Shown piece by piece: positions 34,294 to 49,086 of a DNA stretch of 64,000 nt. The DNA comes from Artemisia argyi (taxonomy: Eukaryota > Streptophyta > Magnoliopsida > Asterales > Asteraceae): assembly GCA_030686995.1 (NCBI GenBank), contig CM060709.1, positions 267,637,057 to 267,701,056 on the forward strand. Direction: 5' to 3'. The notes beneath the pieces were generated by a model. That model made no database searches and was not told the DNA's origin. It saw only the letters and a list, made by a program, of their open reading frames with translations. The translations under genes were made by a program, and so were the position numbers. Position 1 is the first letter of the stretch. Each line of letters begins with the position of its first letter.

Positions 34294-34545
34294 TTTTTTT
34301 TTTTTTTTTGAACGGCGGGTTAGATGTTAGTTGTTAGTTGTTGGCTCGAGTTAGTGTCGCATCCTCGGGCAGAGATACCAACCGCGAGCCTCTCCTCAGG
34401 GGATAACCCCACTCCTATTCCCGATTCGCTTGATATCATTAGAGCTTGTGGTTCCCAAGTGAGAACTTCCCGGTCGGTCACCCAAACCAATACTACTCTC
34501 ACTTGGGCTCGCTTAACTACTTAAGCCTTTACCACTAGACCACTA
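34294..34545 (-). mobile_element. tRNA-derived SINE with 15-bp target-site duplications
   Basis: The minus strand starts TAGTGGTCTAGTGGTAAAGG, like a tRNA A box, and ends in an A tract (T run 34294-34309 on plus). It is flanked by GAATAGAATC(C/A)TCTC at 34279-34293 and 34546-34560, one mismatch. Length (about 252 bp), A tail and long TSD fit a plant SINE. I do not see a perfect B box. Confidence 0.8.
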
Positions 34546-34560
34546 GAATAGAATCATCTC

Positions 34561-35061
34561 TTCTATCAACCAAAATAGTTTTAGAAGTAATTGCGGTCCG
34601 CATCTTTGTAGTTTCAACAATTTAAAAACTTATATTAATTTTGCCGATAACCCGAATTACCCGACCCGAATCCTACCCGAACTCGATAACCCGATTCTTA
34701 ATCGGGTCGGGTTGCGGGTCGCTTTTAAAAACTTCAAAACTGATTCAACCCGACCCCATAACCCCATCACACCCCTTACGTACATCAAACATAATTATAA
34801 ACCAAAAGTAAAAACAATAACTACAAAACAAAAATTAAGCTATTTGTTTTTTAATAAATAAAAATATTAAAGATTAAAAGAAAAAAAAATCGCATGCGGG
34901 TATTATAACTAGTGCATAAATACATCAAATACTTCCTCCGATCTGTCCTTAATTATAAGTCTACTATCAAACTGCATAAAATCTAAAAAAATTCACCACT
35001 AATTTTCATTTATCAATTATCATCTTTAAAAATCCTAAGTAGAATATGCCTAATAAACTAA
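34561..35061. other. Intergenic DNA with a CCCGA/TCGGG repeat patch
   Basis: 34650-34760 has many short CCCGA/TCGGG motifs in both orientations, like the subterminal parts of the hAT MITEs above, but I find no ends or TSD. 34930-34975 resembles a Stowaway-type terminus (ttcctccg...ttataagtc) without a clear partner. Confidence 0.35.
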
Positions 35062-35168
35062 AGAGAAAAGTCCAAAATACATCCATGTGGTATGCCAAAT
35101 AATTGATTTACATTTTTTTTTTTTTCTGGTTTTTGGCATACCACAAGATGTATTTTGGACTTTTCTCT
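35062..35168. mobile_element. Short foldback MITE-like hairpin
   Basis: The arms AGAGAAAAGTCCAAAATACA... and its complement at 35149-35168 extend inward to GGTATGCCAAA / TTTGGCATACC, about 40 bp per arm, around a T-rich loop. No clear TSD. It lies some 60 bp upstream of the likely SNF4 transcript start. Confidence 0.6.
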
Positions 35169-35229
35169 AAAATAAAATCTAAAACAAGAAAAAAGACACT
35201 TTTATATTGACGAAAAAAAAAAAAAAAAA

Positions 35230-35539
35230 ATTACATTCGATCGCTCCGCACCTCTTTCCGTCACTCAACTCCAAATCCCCCATATCCCCATTTTCATTTC
35301 AGCTATTATTATCATACGATCCATCCCTCCATATTGATAAATTTCATACAAAACACACTTCAATACACTCCTCATCGGTTAGAAATTAAAACCCTCTTTT
35401 TATTCCCCTAATTTTTGTATAAATTTCATATCTTTTTTACTTTTTGTTTATTATTATTATGTGTGTACTTTAGTTAGCTCAACATATATTGGTTTCTTAT
35501 TAAATACTCAAGATTTAGGGGATGCAAATTAGTTTTAAG
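35230..35539 (+). other. Probable 5' UTR exon of the SNF4-like gene
   Basis: A CT-rich leader follows an A run. A consensus donor AAG/GTAAGC at 35539/35540 would splice to the acceptor gtgtgtag at 36225. The frame of the SNF4 start is open back to a stop at 35475 but has no Met, so this exon is non-coding for SNF4. It contains short upstream ATGs (e.g. 35459, 35522), which could reduce translation. Inferred; there is no transcript evidence. Confidence 0.4.
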
Positions 35540-36235
35540 GTAAGCGAAAATGCGGGTTTTTTTTAACTGATTAGTTTGATGGGGTTGTTTGAATTTATTA
35601 GGAATTATGTTTTGATGTTTATGTCTAGCTGGTGTTAGGCTTTAAGGATTGATTCGTAATCGAAAATATCCATTTTCTAACCACTCGGTTTGGCCTTAGT
35701 GGCAAAAGTTCAATTTCTGCTAGGTGCAAATAACCCTGAAGTGGCCACGCCAACCTCTTGAAAACGGAGGGCTTTACTAGTTTGAGTCTGTGTGGCAGTG
35801 GGTTTAAAACCTGTGGATTAGTCGGCCAAAAGGTCGAAAACCATGGTTAACCAAAAACAAAACCTTAATGGTGTTGAAATTTTTTTTTTTTGGAGTCTCG
35901 GTTTGTTGCTGGAGTTATCGATATTCTCTATCGAAGAACTTAAATGCTTACTTAATCTTTGTGTAGATATTTATGTTATAAAAGATATATGATCTTTCAT
36001 TGTTGTTTAATTTTTGCTGCACATTTTCTTTGTTAATTGCTTAGCTAATTTATGCGTATGTTTGTTTCGGACTACATTATTAAAACATGTACGATAGATG
36101 TTTGAAGGTTTTCTAATATGCTGTCAATTATGTGCAGTGCATTTTCTTTGTTTATGGAGATGATAAAATGATAAGAGGAAAATCGTTGATGCTGTTGAAT
36201 TGAGCATAATTTTGTTGGTGTGTAGAGAATCTGAT

Positions 36236-39200
36236 ATGATTCCTCGGTTTCCTGAAACTCCCGGTATTAGTGGAGATAGCATGGAAATTGATGGTGATCC
36301 TTTTCATCATTCGGTAAGCTGACATTTCTATACATGACTTCGCTAGTTAGTTCTTCTCTGTAATTTCTATGTATATATGCTTTATAATTGTGGCTGCCAA
36401 TTTGTTTCTGTTTTTCAAAGTATGAAGATGGCACTAAAAAGTTAATCATTCTGTTCTAAAGGGCATTTTCAACTGGTTACGAGGACTCAAAGACATAATA
36501 TTATTTGCTACTGTAATCTTACTATACTATTATGCTCTTTGGTTCATGCTATGACATAATATTATTTTGTGCTTCGACATGTAACATGTAATACATAATG
36601 TGCATATCAATTGTATACTATGTATTATGATATGTATGCACTACTTTTGCATCATTGCTTAGAAACTTTATTTTGTAATAACTTGTATTTGTATGACTTC
36701 AAAATCGTGATGGCTTGATTAGCTATGTACTTATGTTTTATAGATAATTAGATACTTGATACTTTACAGGAGGCGGTTCCAAAGATACTAGATTCTGATG
36801 TAGATTTATCTCGCCATCGCATATCGGTATTTCTTTCTACACATACTGCCTATGAGTTGCTCCCAGAATCTGGCAAGGTTTGTCGTCTGAACTATTCTCA
36901 TTCTCAGGTTATTTTGACAAATTGGTACTGCTGTTATAATTGTTAAATGCGCACTCCTTGTATTATGTAGGTAGTTGCTTTGGATGTCAGCCTACCAGTT
37001 AAGCAAGCTTTCCATATTCTCTATGAACAGGTAGCACTGCGTGACTATTTTTTATGCTAACACATGACTATATAATATTTTAAGTTGTGCCTATGATTTG
37101 GAAGTATATGTTTCATGGTTTAGATCCTACTCTCACTTTAATTATCTGAATAAGTGCCTTGGAGCCAATTTATATTGAAAATGATGGCTCCGGGGCACTA
37201 TGGAATTGTTTTATTAAATTGAGGAATAGCAATAGGAAATGTAATAGGAATACTAAGGAATGCAATGGGTATTAAATTATCATTAATTTTGCTTGGTTCA
37301 TACTAAAAGCACACAAAACACACACTCTTCTACATGTATATTAGATGACACGACATGTTATGAATCAGTGGTTGGAATCAATTGTTTTAAACTATAATTA
37401 TTTTTTCTTTTCAATTTAACATAGAATCATTAAGTTTTGCGTTTGTTAGTTGTACTACTAATTAATAGGTTGCTATTATTTCAAGAACGTCATATTGGTT
37501 TTTTTTTTTTGAACGAAAATATTTATGACAAACTATAGAGTTATGATGCTACAAAAATGATTTTCACATGTATTTATATATAAAGTGAAAATGAGTTGAT
37601 ATATTAACCTTCAAAAGGAGTATATAGTATCTAACGTATAACAAGTAGCATTATCAATATATTGTAGTAAATGTGATTATAATGGGTAACTTAAAATAAA
37701 AGAAATAGATAAACAAATAGAAATGCTGAGCAAAAATAGATGAGATCATGGAGTTGGCGGTTACACAAAGTAATCAACAACACAATAACCCCCATTTTGC
37801 TGAGTAATGGTTGATTACTCTATTTTGGGCAATGCCCCATTCCATTATACTGAACCAACCATAGTTAGTGGTTGCCTCTACCATTCCTTACCCCTCAATA
37901 CCCCAACCAAGCATGCCCTAAGTTTCAACAAAACTATATATTGTTCCGTGTATCAGCTTAGTTTCACCTAACAAAATCTACCTTCTTGATGCGTGATTTT
38001 GAGAGGGTTATTGGTCATTTAATGATGTTGGGACCCAGTTTATCAGGTTCCCTACATTTTTATGTCTTGTAGTGCTGTATAAATAACTATGCAATCATAT
38101 TAATGTACATTCTTTTAAGATGACCTTTGAGCCTACTTGAACTGTAGCCCACTAGCCTTTTTGCATTCGAAATATATTCTCTATGAACTTCTTTTCATGA
38201 ATCATGATTTTTCTGGTCTTTCTTTCTGGTGTGAAAAAAGGAATTTAATGTCTACTCGTATTATATATGAACAGAGGCTTTAATATACACTCATGTCTAG
38301 TTATACTTTAGGAAAATTGACCGACATACCATGCTTAATATTAATTAAGAACGTGCAACATTTCAGAGCCATTTTGAAAGCATGAGATGGGAATCTATTT
38401 GGTGATGTGAGATTATTTGAGGGTAACAGGATCTCGAGTTAAATCATTAGATTATGGTTGGTAATTTTTGTTTTTTGGTTTAGTGCTATGTTTGACCGGG
38501 GCTTGCACTGTTCATTATGTAACATACCTGAGAACATCGAACTTACGTATTAATGAAACATAGCATTAGCCTAACATAAATTTACAAAAGTACCCTCACC
38601 TAGTTGTTCTGAAGTGTATAACGTTTACAAAATGGAATACAGTTTTGATAGTATTAACTGTTGGATAGTAGAACTTGCATGTTGCAACCATATCTCATCA
38701 TTTCATCATTTGTACACTTTTTATATTTTCAAACAAATACATATCACATTACCTTTTACACCCTCCAACACTCTGCAGCATACACTGATAGTTGTCATGG
38801 GTTCAATTATGACTAGTGGTCATTCCTGATTTGCCACATTTGTTCCATCTCTTTAGGGTGCGTTTGGTATGCATTTTGGAATTGCTATAGGTATAGGGTT
38901 GATAATAAGAAGGAATGAATATAAATTTAATGATTCCATAATTTTGATTTTAAGTGTTTGGTTTCTTTGAGTTGGATACAAGTTTTATCTCTAATAGGTT
39001 GTGGTCCCATCAATGTACTCACAAAATCTCTATTCTCGCAATAAATTTGATGGAATGAGTTCAAACCAACCTCTAGTGGGGTATATGGAGTATGGCAATT
39101 ATGATGGTATGACTCCTATATTTGATACCAATATATGTCAACCAAACATTAATAATGATACTCACCCCTTGCAAGGCCGGAGGTCCTTTTCTACCTTTGG

Positions 39201-42200
39201 TAGAACCGAAAGCAGCCTCTCTACCTTAGGTAGGGGTAAGGCTGTCTACGTCTCAACCTCCCCCATACACCGTGGAAGACGGTATTGGGACCCATAACCC
39301 GTGGAAGACGGTATTGGGAGTTACTTTACTTTACTTTTTTTTTTTTTTTTTTTTTTCTATTCCATTCCTTTATTACGATTCCCGTCTACCAAACACACCC
39401 TTAGTTCTTTCAGTCTCACATAAGGCAGAAGCACATACAAACATGTTAGTCTTTCACTTATGTATAATATGTAGACAAAGCACATCATATTCTAGCAAAA
39501 AAGGTATGTGTTGTCGATAGAAGGGTAAACCATATCGGAAATACCCAGGATGTCAAAAGTATCTTTAACACAGCAGATGAGATTTGACTGGATTTAATAT
39601 TTCATAGTCGTGTTTTTATAAAAGTTCATGAAATGATGCCATTCATGTTGCAAATATATAGGGGTGTTGTAACTTACTTTCCTATATCAGGATACTGGTT
39701 TATCATGTTGCTGGGTTCATATGAGTAAACTCACTTGCTTCCGAGATACTTTCTCACAGCTCACAGTGTTGTGATGTTTGAACTGTCTCATCTGACTACG
39801 AGCATATGGTTTATTTAACTTATGTTCACAGGGAATTTCAGTCGCCCCTCTTTGGGACCATACTGTTGGTCGATTTGTTGGAATACTCAGTCCATTAGAC
39901 TTCATCTTGATACTTAGAGAGGTATGACAATAACAGATTCTTGATTATGTGATCCATTCTACATGAATTGGACTCTGACAATAACAAAGTGTATTTGATT
40001 GTTGTAAAATTCAGCTGGGGAATCATGGATCAGACTTGACAGAGGAAGAGCTTGAGACCCATGCCATATCAGCGTGGAAAGAGGGGAAGTTACAGCTTAC
40101 GAGGAAATTTGACGGTAATGGATCATTGCACCCACGACGTCTCATTGAGGTAAGTGCCTCTTTTGATAATTCTTATATATATTTGTTTGCAGATTATAAA
40201 CATGTTATTATCTCTCCTTAAGCAAGTTCTGTAGACTAGTGTATCCTAGAATTTGGATGGTGGTAAGTGGTAACAGTTTAACACCTTAAGAAATAAGCTT
40301 GAAAGGCAAAATGATAAGCTAGGTGTCTGACCCTTTTTAGAATGGATGCTTAACCCTTTATAAAAGTGGATTTGGCATAAAGTTTTTGCGTGTTGCAATG
40401 ATAAGCTTGACAAGTAGACATGGCTAAACACCCCAGAGTGTGTGTGTACTGCAGCATTAGCTAATTTTGTGTAATTGTTATGCCAATATGACAAATATTT
40501 TTACCTCCTTTCTCTTAATAGCATGTAAAACTTTTTTGCCAGAAATATGACTGATTCCTTGTTTCAATAAAATGTCATAACAATTAGGATCTATGTATAA
40601 TTAGTTCTAAGTTCTAACAATTCAATATACATTGGGTACAAGTGATTTTTGATTAGACGCTCAATATTCGTTTAACTCATTACTTTATGTAGAAGGGAAG
40701 TGTATGGTTTGGTTATATCTCCATCTTACTAAACTAAAATATTGATTTATCAGTATAATCTTTTAGAATTTTGCTGGTGGAGTAGAGGTGCTAGGTTGTA
40801 AATATCCATTCAGTGGATTCTTTATTTTAATCAATGTTGTACTTTTTATTTTTCAAGTTGGATAATCGTATTGTTTGTCAAGTTAGCACTTGCTACTATT
40901 GAGTTCTTTTTTCCTGTAATCATGGGTGTTAAAAGTTGTTTGATCAGAAAAATTAGTGTTCCCTAGTGTTGACTTGGTCATTTACGACGGCCTACGTAGG
41001 CTTAGGATGTTAGGGGGAACCTTCTTCTGAATAGCGATGTTGGAAAAATCGGCTAGTCAAAAAAGATATTTCTGGTATGCTAACACATAAAACAATTTGC
41101 TCAATGTTTTAAACTGTCTTAGTGCTTATTTTCTGGTGTTCGGTAGGGTGGGTACCTTTCTCAGAATTTTATTTTCAACAAAAAATATGTTTTTTACAGA
41201 CATTAAATAAATGTATGCAACGTAAGGCTACATATCTCCTCTGGATATAAATTACAAATTTAGACCATGCTCTAAATTCGTCATCACACAAAACACCAAA
41301 CTGTCAGATCAACCTAGAATACTTTATTAAAGACATCCTATCCATCTTTTATGGTGCTTATGTGAGATTCGTAAGATGTCAAATCTCAGCTACTTTTATG
41401 GTTTTGATGTTTTGAAGGTCAGAGTTAGCAGATTTAATCTGACCACCTCAAAAATAAGTTTGTGTAGCAACTCCACAGTTCGAGCCCCTTTTCTTATAGG
41501 TGAAATGACCCAACAGCCAAATAAAACTTCAAACTGACTTTCATTTGATTGAGGTTATTAGTTTGTCTCAAGTGACTCCATATTTGCTAGACGCTCAAGT
41601 GTTCTTGTTAATATGGTTGCAAATATATTTTATAACAGCAATACCCAAATTCTTTTCAAATAAAGCATTTAGTAGATTGTATGCATTAACCAATGACTGA
41701 TCTAGGATTTTTAAACATATGTGGCACAAAAAAACGAATTTATACAAATTCTGGATGAATTTAAACTGAAAGTACGATATCATATAAATAACCAATAATT
41801 AAGTATATTTGTGTCTAATTTAAATGGATTCATCTATAATCGGGTGTGTTCATATCTCTATTTAACCCTCGAAGACTAATACAGAGTAATTTGTCAAATT
41901 GGATTAATTTAGACTTTGTTACATTTTAGTGGGCTTAGTTTAAATTGGGCTTTACCAATTTTGTTCAAGAACAATTTTAATGTTTGTTTACCTGTATAGC
42001 TATATAGCACAAAACAAATATGAAATACTATAAGAAACCTCCACTTTAATGAAAAAAAAGTAACTTGCTGAAACATTCTATGTGTGGCCCATGCCACAGG
42101 TGGCCAGCCTATAGGTCTGCCCCTGGCATTAACAATACCCGTTTCTGTCTTAGCTACTTCTTAGTTTCCTGTTTAGCTTTATGAATACAAGATAACCTGG

Positions 42201-44251
42201 ACCGACCCATTCATTAGAATATGGGCCGAAACTGCATCTATGATTGAGTTGGTATCGTGTAATGTTAACGATGCTCAAGTTTCAATTTCTAGAATTGTAA
42301 TATGTGAAACTGGGTTTGGCAGTCATTATGTTTTGATCCTAAACTGCTATGCAGGCTGGGCCTCACGATTCACTGAAAGAGGTTGCATTGAAGCTGTTGC
42401 AAAACAAGGTTGCTAGCGTTCCAATCATCTCACATGATGGTACAGTCCCGCAGCTGCTACATTTGGCATCCCTAACTGGAGTTCTTAAATGTATGGTTTT
42501 TTCTTCTTTCTTAAATAACATTCAATGCGTATGCGTATCATATGAAATGTGTTACTAACAGAACACAACCTATTCCAGGTATCTGCAGACATTTTAAACA
42601 TTCACCCGCCTCCTTGCCAATTCTTCAACAACCAATTTGTTCAATTCCGTTGGGCACGTGGGTCCCCAAGATCGGTGAATCAAACGGACGGCCTTTTGCA
42701 ATGTTGAGACCCAATGCCTCTCTTAGTGATGCCTTAACTTTATTAGTTCAAGGTATTTATAATATCAAATTGGAGTATACCAATAAGCTCTTCATTCAGC
42801 GTTGTAATTTTTACTATATAATAATTATATCCCACTACAGCTGAAGTGAGTGCCGTACCTATAGTGGATGATAATGACTCATTGCTGGATATATACAGCC
42901 GAAGGTAAATTTTAGTCTACTCCAATGATATTGTTTGATTATTTTTATGCATCATTTTCTTAGATGTGTTATTTTTTGGCATCTTTCCTTGACAGCGATA
43001 TCACTGCATTGGCAAAAGACCGAGCATATGCCCAAATTCACCTTAATGAACTCAGCATTCACCAGGTAGGTGGTGATACAGATTCAGCATATAATTTGAT
43101 GTCATTTTATACTTCTGTAGACCTAATTTGTTGGTATGCTGTATGCAACTTGCACATTTTCAGTGTTGCAAAAATCGGTCTGGGTGGCTGATTAATCGCT
43201 AGGTGGTCATATGCCTTGGCGATTTGAGTAAATCGGCCATATAGTCGGCCAGGTAAAAAATTGGAATATTTTTTGGTAAAAAACGGGTCAAAATCAGCAC
43301 AAATTACTGTATGTTTTTAGACATTAGTGGTATCAAGTTTAATTAATGTTGGTGAGAATCGATTTGAGAAAACTATGTAAACTGTGAACTATTTGAACTT
43401 TAATGTCATACATAATTTCAAATTTCAAATGTGACATAGAAATTTCTAATCCGGTCAATCACCGACGAATCCCCGCCTAGGCCGATTACTAGCTACAAGG
43501 GGGTCGACCGCCCGTCTAGCGCCCAGCGGTTTTTACAACATTGCACATTTTACTGTATTTACCTATTGTCATATCCTTCTATAAAGTTCATATCTAAAAT
43601 TCTATATTCGATCTTGATAAGACATATAAACATATATTTACATTCAGGCATTACAACTTACTCAAGAGGCAAGTGCAACATATGGTTTTTTCAACGGACA
43701 AAGGTGTCATATGTGTTTGAGATCTGATCCGCTGCATAAAGTTATGGATAGGCTCGCTATTCCTGGTAATTAAGCTCAGGAACTAATTTTAGATCTTGGT
43801 GTTGGTAATTTGACCTGTTTACTTATGGGTCAGTCAGATTTGGATTGTGCTATACCTCAAACGGGTCAATTTGGTTTGTTTTAGCTATAAGTGGCATGTG
43901 GCAATTGGTCGAAACTCACATAAAAAGCTTCAAGTCCATGCAAGTTCCTAAAACGTCAAGGGTGATTATTTAGAATAGCTGGTTTCACACATTATTTTAT
44001 TATATTTTGATATAAAGATGGACAGTGTTTGCGAGTCAACCCAATCATACTAAAATGTCGCGTTTGACCCATTACCCACATGGCGATCTTATATCTGCTC
44101 AGATGTTTGGTTTTTTCTTATCCCTTTGTAATCTCATGGCTGTAATTAATTACTTCCAGGAGTTAGAAGACTCGTTATAGTGGAAGCAGGAAGCAAGCGT
44201 GTAGAGGGCATCATTTCATTAACTGATTTATTCAAGTTTTTGCTTGGATAA
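36236..44251 (+). CDS. SNF4: SNF4-like gamma (betagamma-type) regulatory subunit of SnRK1, 11 coding exons, no CBM
   Basis: Energy-sensing regulatory subunit of the plant SnRK1 kinase complex (cytosol/nucleus). Coding exons: 36236-36313, 36770-36877, 36971-37030, 39832-39921, 40015-40149, 42355-42490, 42579-42752, 42841-42904, 42996-43065, 43648-43765, 44160-44251. All introns are GT-AG and phases join without a stop: 373 residues. Four CBS repeats: about 40-130 ([36 protein letters not shown]), 150-215 ([18 protein letters not shown]), 235-300 ([29 protein letters not shown]), 310-373 ([20 protein letters not shown]). The family in Arabidopsis has an N-terminal glycogen-binding module; none is visible here, and the length fits the CBM-less SNF4 form described from tomato. 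The first Met follows an open but Met-less stretch, so the start is the best one in view. Introns 3, 5 and 9 carry repeats. Confidence 0.92.
38856..39400. mobile_element. Tourist/PIF-Harbinger MITE in SNF4 intron 3
   Basis: Ends GGGTGCGTTTGG and CCAAACACACCC (one mismatch as inverted repeats) inside TTA duplications (38853-38855, 39401-39403). 545 bp, no transposase frame. Confidence 0.75.
39168..39357 (+). mobile_element. SINE-like insert nested in the Tourist MITE
   Basis: It holds 'taggggtaaggctgtctacg' followed by 'ctcccccatac', resembling the 3' domain of widespread plant SINEs, then a TTACT repeat and a long T run (39335-39357). A 21-bp piece (ccgtggaagacggtattggg) occurs twice, at about 39270 and 39299. 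No tRNA-like head or TSD was found, so the left end is uncertain. Confidence 0.45.
43161..43543. mobile_element. Small hAT element in SNF4 intron 9
   Basis: CAGTGTTGCAAAAA and the complement CAATGTTGTAAAAA form the ends, with exact 8-bp TSD CACATTTT at 43153-43160 and 43544-43551. Subterminal repeats of CTAGGCGG / GGCCGA type match the larger related element at 44703-47730. Confidence 0.85.
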
Positions 44252-44702
44252 CCCGAGTACCCGACAACTCCTCATCATATCCACTAAAACAAGTGAAGCT
44301 TCTTTCTTATGTTGAGTCTTTGGTTGGTACAAGTCTTGGGCTGTTGGCTCTCCAGTTTTATTTTTTCCTTAATTTTATGGTATTAGTTAAAAAAGAAATT
44401 TCTGTAAATTCCAGAGTATTCAATGTTTTCTTTTTGACCTGGCATTAATGTAAGGCATCACTGTCAAGTCAACTTTGCTGGTTCGAACTTGTGTCATCAA
44501 GTAAGATACATTTCTGACTTTTCTGCACCTCACCATGGTGCACAAGACCGATTTGGTTAGGACCAGGATGTGTTGGGCTCATTTAGGATGCCGTAATGCT
44601 AAAAGATCTTTCTCTTATTTGTCTTCGTTTTCTAATCATTTAATACCCAACAGCCAGCCGTTCTTAGGGGTATAGTTATCTATTAACAGTTATGATTTAA
44701 GC
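44252..44702 (+). other. 3' UTR and flank of the SNF4-like gene
   Basis: No frames. Contains T-rich and AT-rich sequence after the stop (ttattttttccttaatttt near 44360). A canonical AATAAA is not evident, which is common in plants. Confidence 0.4.
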
Positions 44703-44868
44703 CAGTGTTGTAAAAAGCGGGATAGGTGGCCGCCTAGGCACTAGGTGGGCATACACCGCCGCGATTCAGGGCAAATCGGCCAAGCTAGGTGGAAAAGTCA
44801 AAAATCGGTCAAACATCCGCCTAGGTGGAGCTAGTCGATCAAGGTGGTCAATGAAAGTCAACCAAAAG

Positions 44869-44955
<87 letters not shown>
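44869..44955. repeat. Poly-T run joined to a (TA)n microsatellite
   Basis: About 30 T followed by about 27 TA units. Confidence 0.9.
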
Positions 44956-44957
<2 letters not shown>

Positions 44958-45362
44958 AAAGGCTTTTTAATTTCGATTTTGGTTTTTCCAATTGGGGTTT
45001 TTAATTTTTAAAATCCGAAATTGAAACCCTAGTTGATTTGGAGTTATGGATCTGAAATTGAAACCCTAGTTGATTTTGATTGAGGTTTTGATTTTGTTGA
45101 TTTTGTTTTAATTGGTAAAGGGGAGAGTGAAGAGAGAAGAAGCAGGCTAGGTTATTAATATTGTGTAACCCTAATAATACATGGTTTACTTGGCCTATTA
45201 AAAAGTTTATACAATAAGCCCAACAAATAATCCATTAGGCTTTAATTAAAGTAGACAAAAACTAATCAAAACCACGAATAATATAAATTTTGCAATATAT
45301 ACAAAAGATATATAATTAAAAATAATAAAAACATTAAAAAAATTATTAAAAATATATAAATG

Positions 45363-45643
45363 AGTAAATTGCATAAATCGTCCCTGAACTTAGGCTAGAT
45401 TGCATCTTTCGTCTCAACCATTACAAAAGTGCAGAAATCGTCCGTGTTAGAAACCTTTGAGCAAATTTTCGTCCCTGGTTGGGACGAAAATTGCATGTTT
45501 CGAAAGTGCCAAATTGCATGTTTCGTCCCAGGGACGAAAATTTACTCAAAGGTTTCCCACAGGGACGATTTCTTCACTTTTGAAATGGTTAGGATGAAAC
45601 ATGCAATCTTGTCAAAGTTCAGGGACGATTTATGCAATTAACT
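45363..45643. mobile_element. Foldback MITE with 'aaatcgtccctgaac' ends
   Basis: AGTAAATTGCATAAATCGTC at 45363 pairs with its near-complement ending at 45643. Much of the 281 bp folds into one long imperfect hairpin (e.g. cctttgagcaaattttcgtc with gacgaaaatttactcaaagg). No frame. Confidence 0.75.
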
Positions 45644-45669
45644 CTATATAAATTATGCAGATTTTATAT

Positions 45670-45672
<3 letters not shown>

Positions 45673-45732
<60 letters not shown>

Positions 45733-45889
45733 GATCCAATAAGAAGAATAATTAAAATGAGAAGGATAAGAAGTAATTCTAGCCACACATTTTTATATGA
45801 GAGGGAAAATTTGAATGAAGATGCATCCATTTTTGTAGGTGCATCTAGAATGTGTGGTTGTAGTTACTTCTCATCCTTCCTATTTGATC

Positions 45890-45980
<91 letters not shown>
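45673..45980. mobile_element. (TA)n-flanked foldback insert A
   Basis: Core 45725-45894 begins AGGGTAGGGATCCAATAAGAAG and ends with its imperfect complement (tcctatttgatcctaact). It is bounded by (TA)n at 45673-45724 and 45895-45980. This resembles elements that sit only in TA microsatellites, such as rice Micron; the family name is by analogy. Confidence 0.65.
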
Positions 45981-46568
<588 letters not shown>

Positions 46569-46579
46569 TGCACACACAC

Positions 46580-47659
<1,080 letters not shown>

Positions 47660-47730
47660 TTTAATCTGCCTAGACGGCGCTAGGCGGTGGTTGACCGCCT
47701 GACTAGCGCCTAGCGCTTTTTACAACCTTG

Positions 47731-48260
47731 CTACAAGCTATGAATAAAAGTTTATGCTACCATTTTCTAGCTATCTTGAAGCTTATGCTCTCGTAACTAT
47801 GAGATCTGGTTGTGTTTCCATGTCTAGTATTGTATAGATTCATTTTTAATATTACATCCGTCCCAAAATAATTATCACCAGACAATAAATACGTAGTTTA
47901 AGAAATGCATTTATTATAGCTTGATTTTTGTAAAAGTCACAATAAGACAATTTTACCATTTGATAATTAATGTTTTTATACATTGGTAGTTTTGTAAATA
48001 ATAATTTTAGTTAATTACATAAATCGTCCTTATGGTTAGGCCCAAATTGCACGTTTCATCCTTAACTCTCAATATTTACACGAATCGTCCTTGTGGTTGT
48101 CCATTTTATGTTGACCCGTCCTTTGGCCGGACGGGCGTTAGTTTGCATCATTAACCACCTTCACGTGAGCGCCACGTGAGGGGTAAACTGGTCCACTAGT
48201 CCAGTTTTGCTGCGAAACCACAGGGACGATTCTTGTTAAAAGTTTGGCCATGTGTTTGTT
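47731..48260. other. MITE-like DNA, no gene
   Basis: 47848-47880 looks like a Stowaway-type terminus (acatccgtcccaaaataatta). 48005-48245 has 'aaatcgtcctt' on the left and 'ccacagggacgattc' on the right, a family akin to 45363-45643, with 'cacgtgagcgccacgtgag' in between. Ends are not well defined. Confidence 0.4.
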
Positions 48261-49080
48261 TCTCTCCTTTAAGTTTCCCGCCCCAATTGTACCTGCTTCA
48301 CCATTATAACCCTCACCACCACTACAGCAGCTCCTTCACCATTAAAACCCCCACCACTACCGAGGCTCTTCACCAACACCAAACTAAACAATGAAATGAA
48401 TTCACCTGCATAAATCATCAATGGGAACAATCCCTTGATATAGATGACTCCGATCTCCGACCAACCCCTGTCCTCCGTCTCTGCAACAACCACCAAATAC
48501 ACCCTGAAAAAACTGTTAGGATAATACCAGGTATTGTGGGTATTTTTTAAGCGGCGAAGCTCCATAAAATAGCGGATTATTGGGAAGGTGGGGAGGAATG
48601 TGTAATGTCGACACAGGAGTATATTAGGAAAGTTGTTGAGAATGTGGGTGAGGATGAGGATTTTACACGTGGACCATAGGTTAGCGCGGTTGAGTTTGTG
48701 AATGCTAATGTGTGTGTGTGTGGGGGGGGGGGGGGGTGTGATTGGGTGTCTAGGAGATATCAAGAACTTTCTCAAGAATAAGAAACTTGATCAAGTTGTT
48801 GCAATAATCAATTCTTGTACTTCGAATGTGCTTGGCAATCTTACAATAACTCTTAAAGATCTCTCATGTAAAATATCTGGTTCTATACATCACAAAGTCC
48901 TTACAGAGGGGGGTGGGTGGGTTATGGAAAGGATATTACTGTAGGATCTGCTTTGATACTTCATAACATTTCAGTATTTTCTCCTACACCATTACTCTAT
49001 TATATTAACATTACAATGAAAATTTTAGTTAAGGTTTTTCACAAGGATACAATTCTAGAAATGGTAGTGGTGTCGGTGGT
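48261..49080. other. Intergenic stretch, no supported gene
   Basis: A 168-codon minus-strand frame (48269-48775) has a low-complexity start (proline/threonine from a G run at 48721-48736), no recognisable domain, and probably arises by chance. Nothing else is seen. Confidence 0.3.
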
Positions 49081-49086
49081 AGTGGA

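Noticed and set aside
48269..48775. 168-codon minus-strand frame
   Set aside because: Low-complexity start from a G/T run, no family resemblance, and MITE-like DNA at its end; treated as chance.
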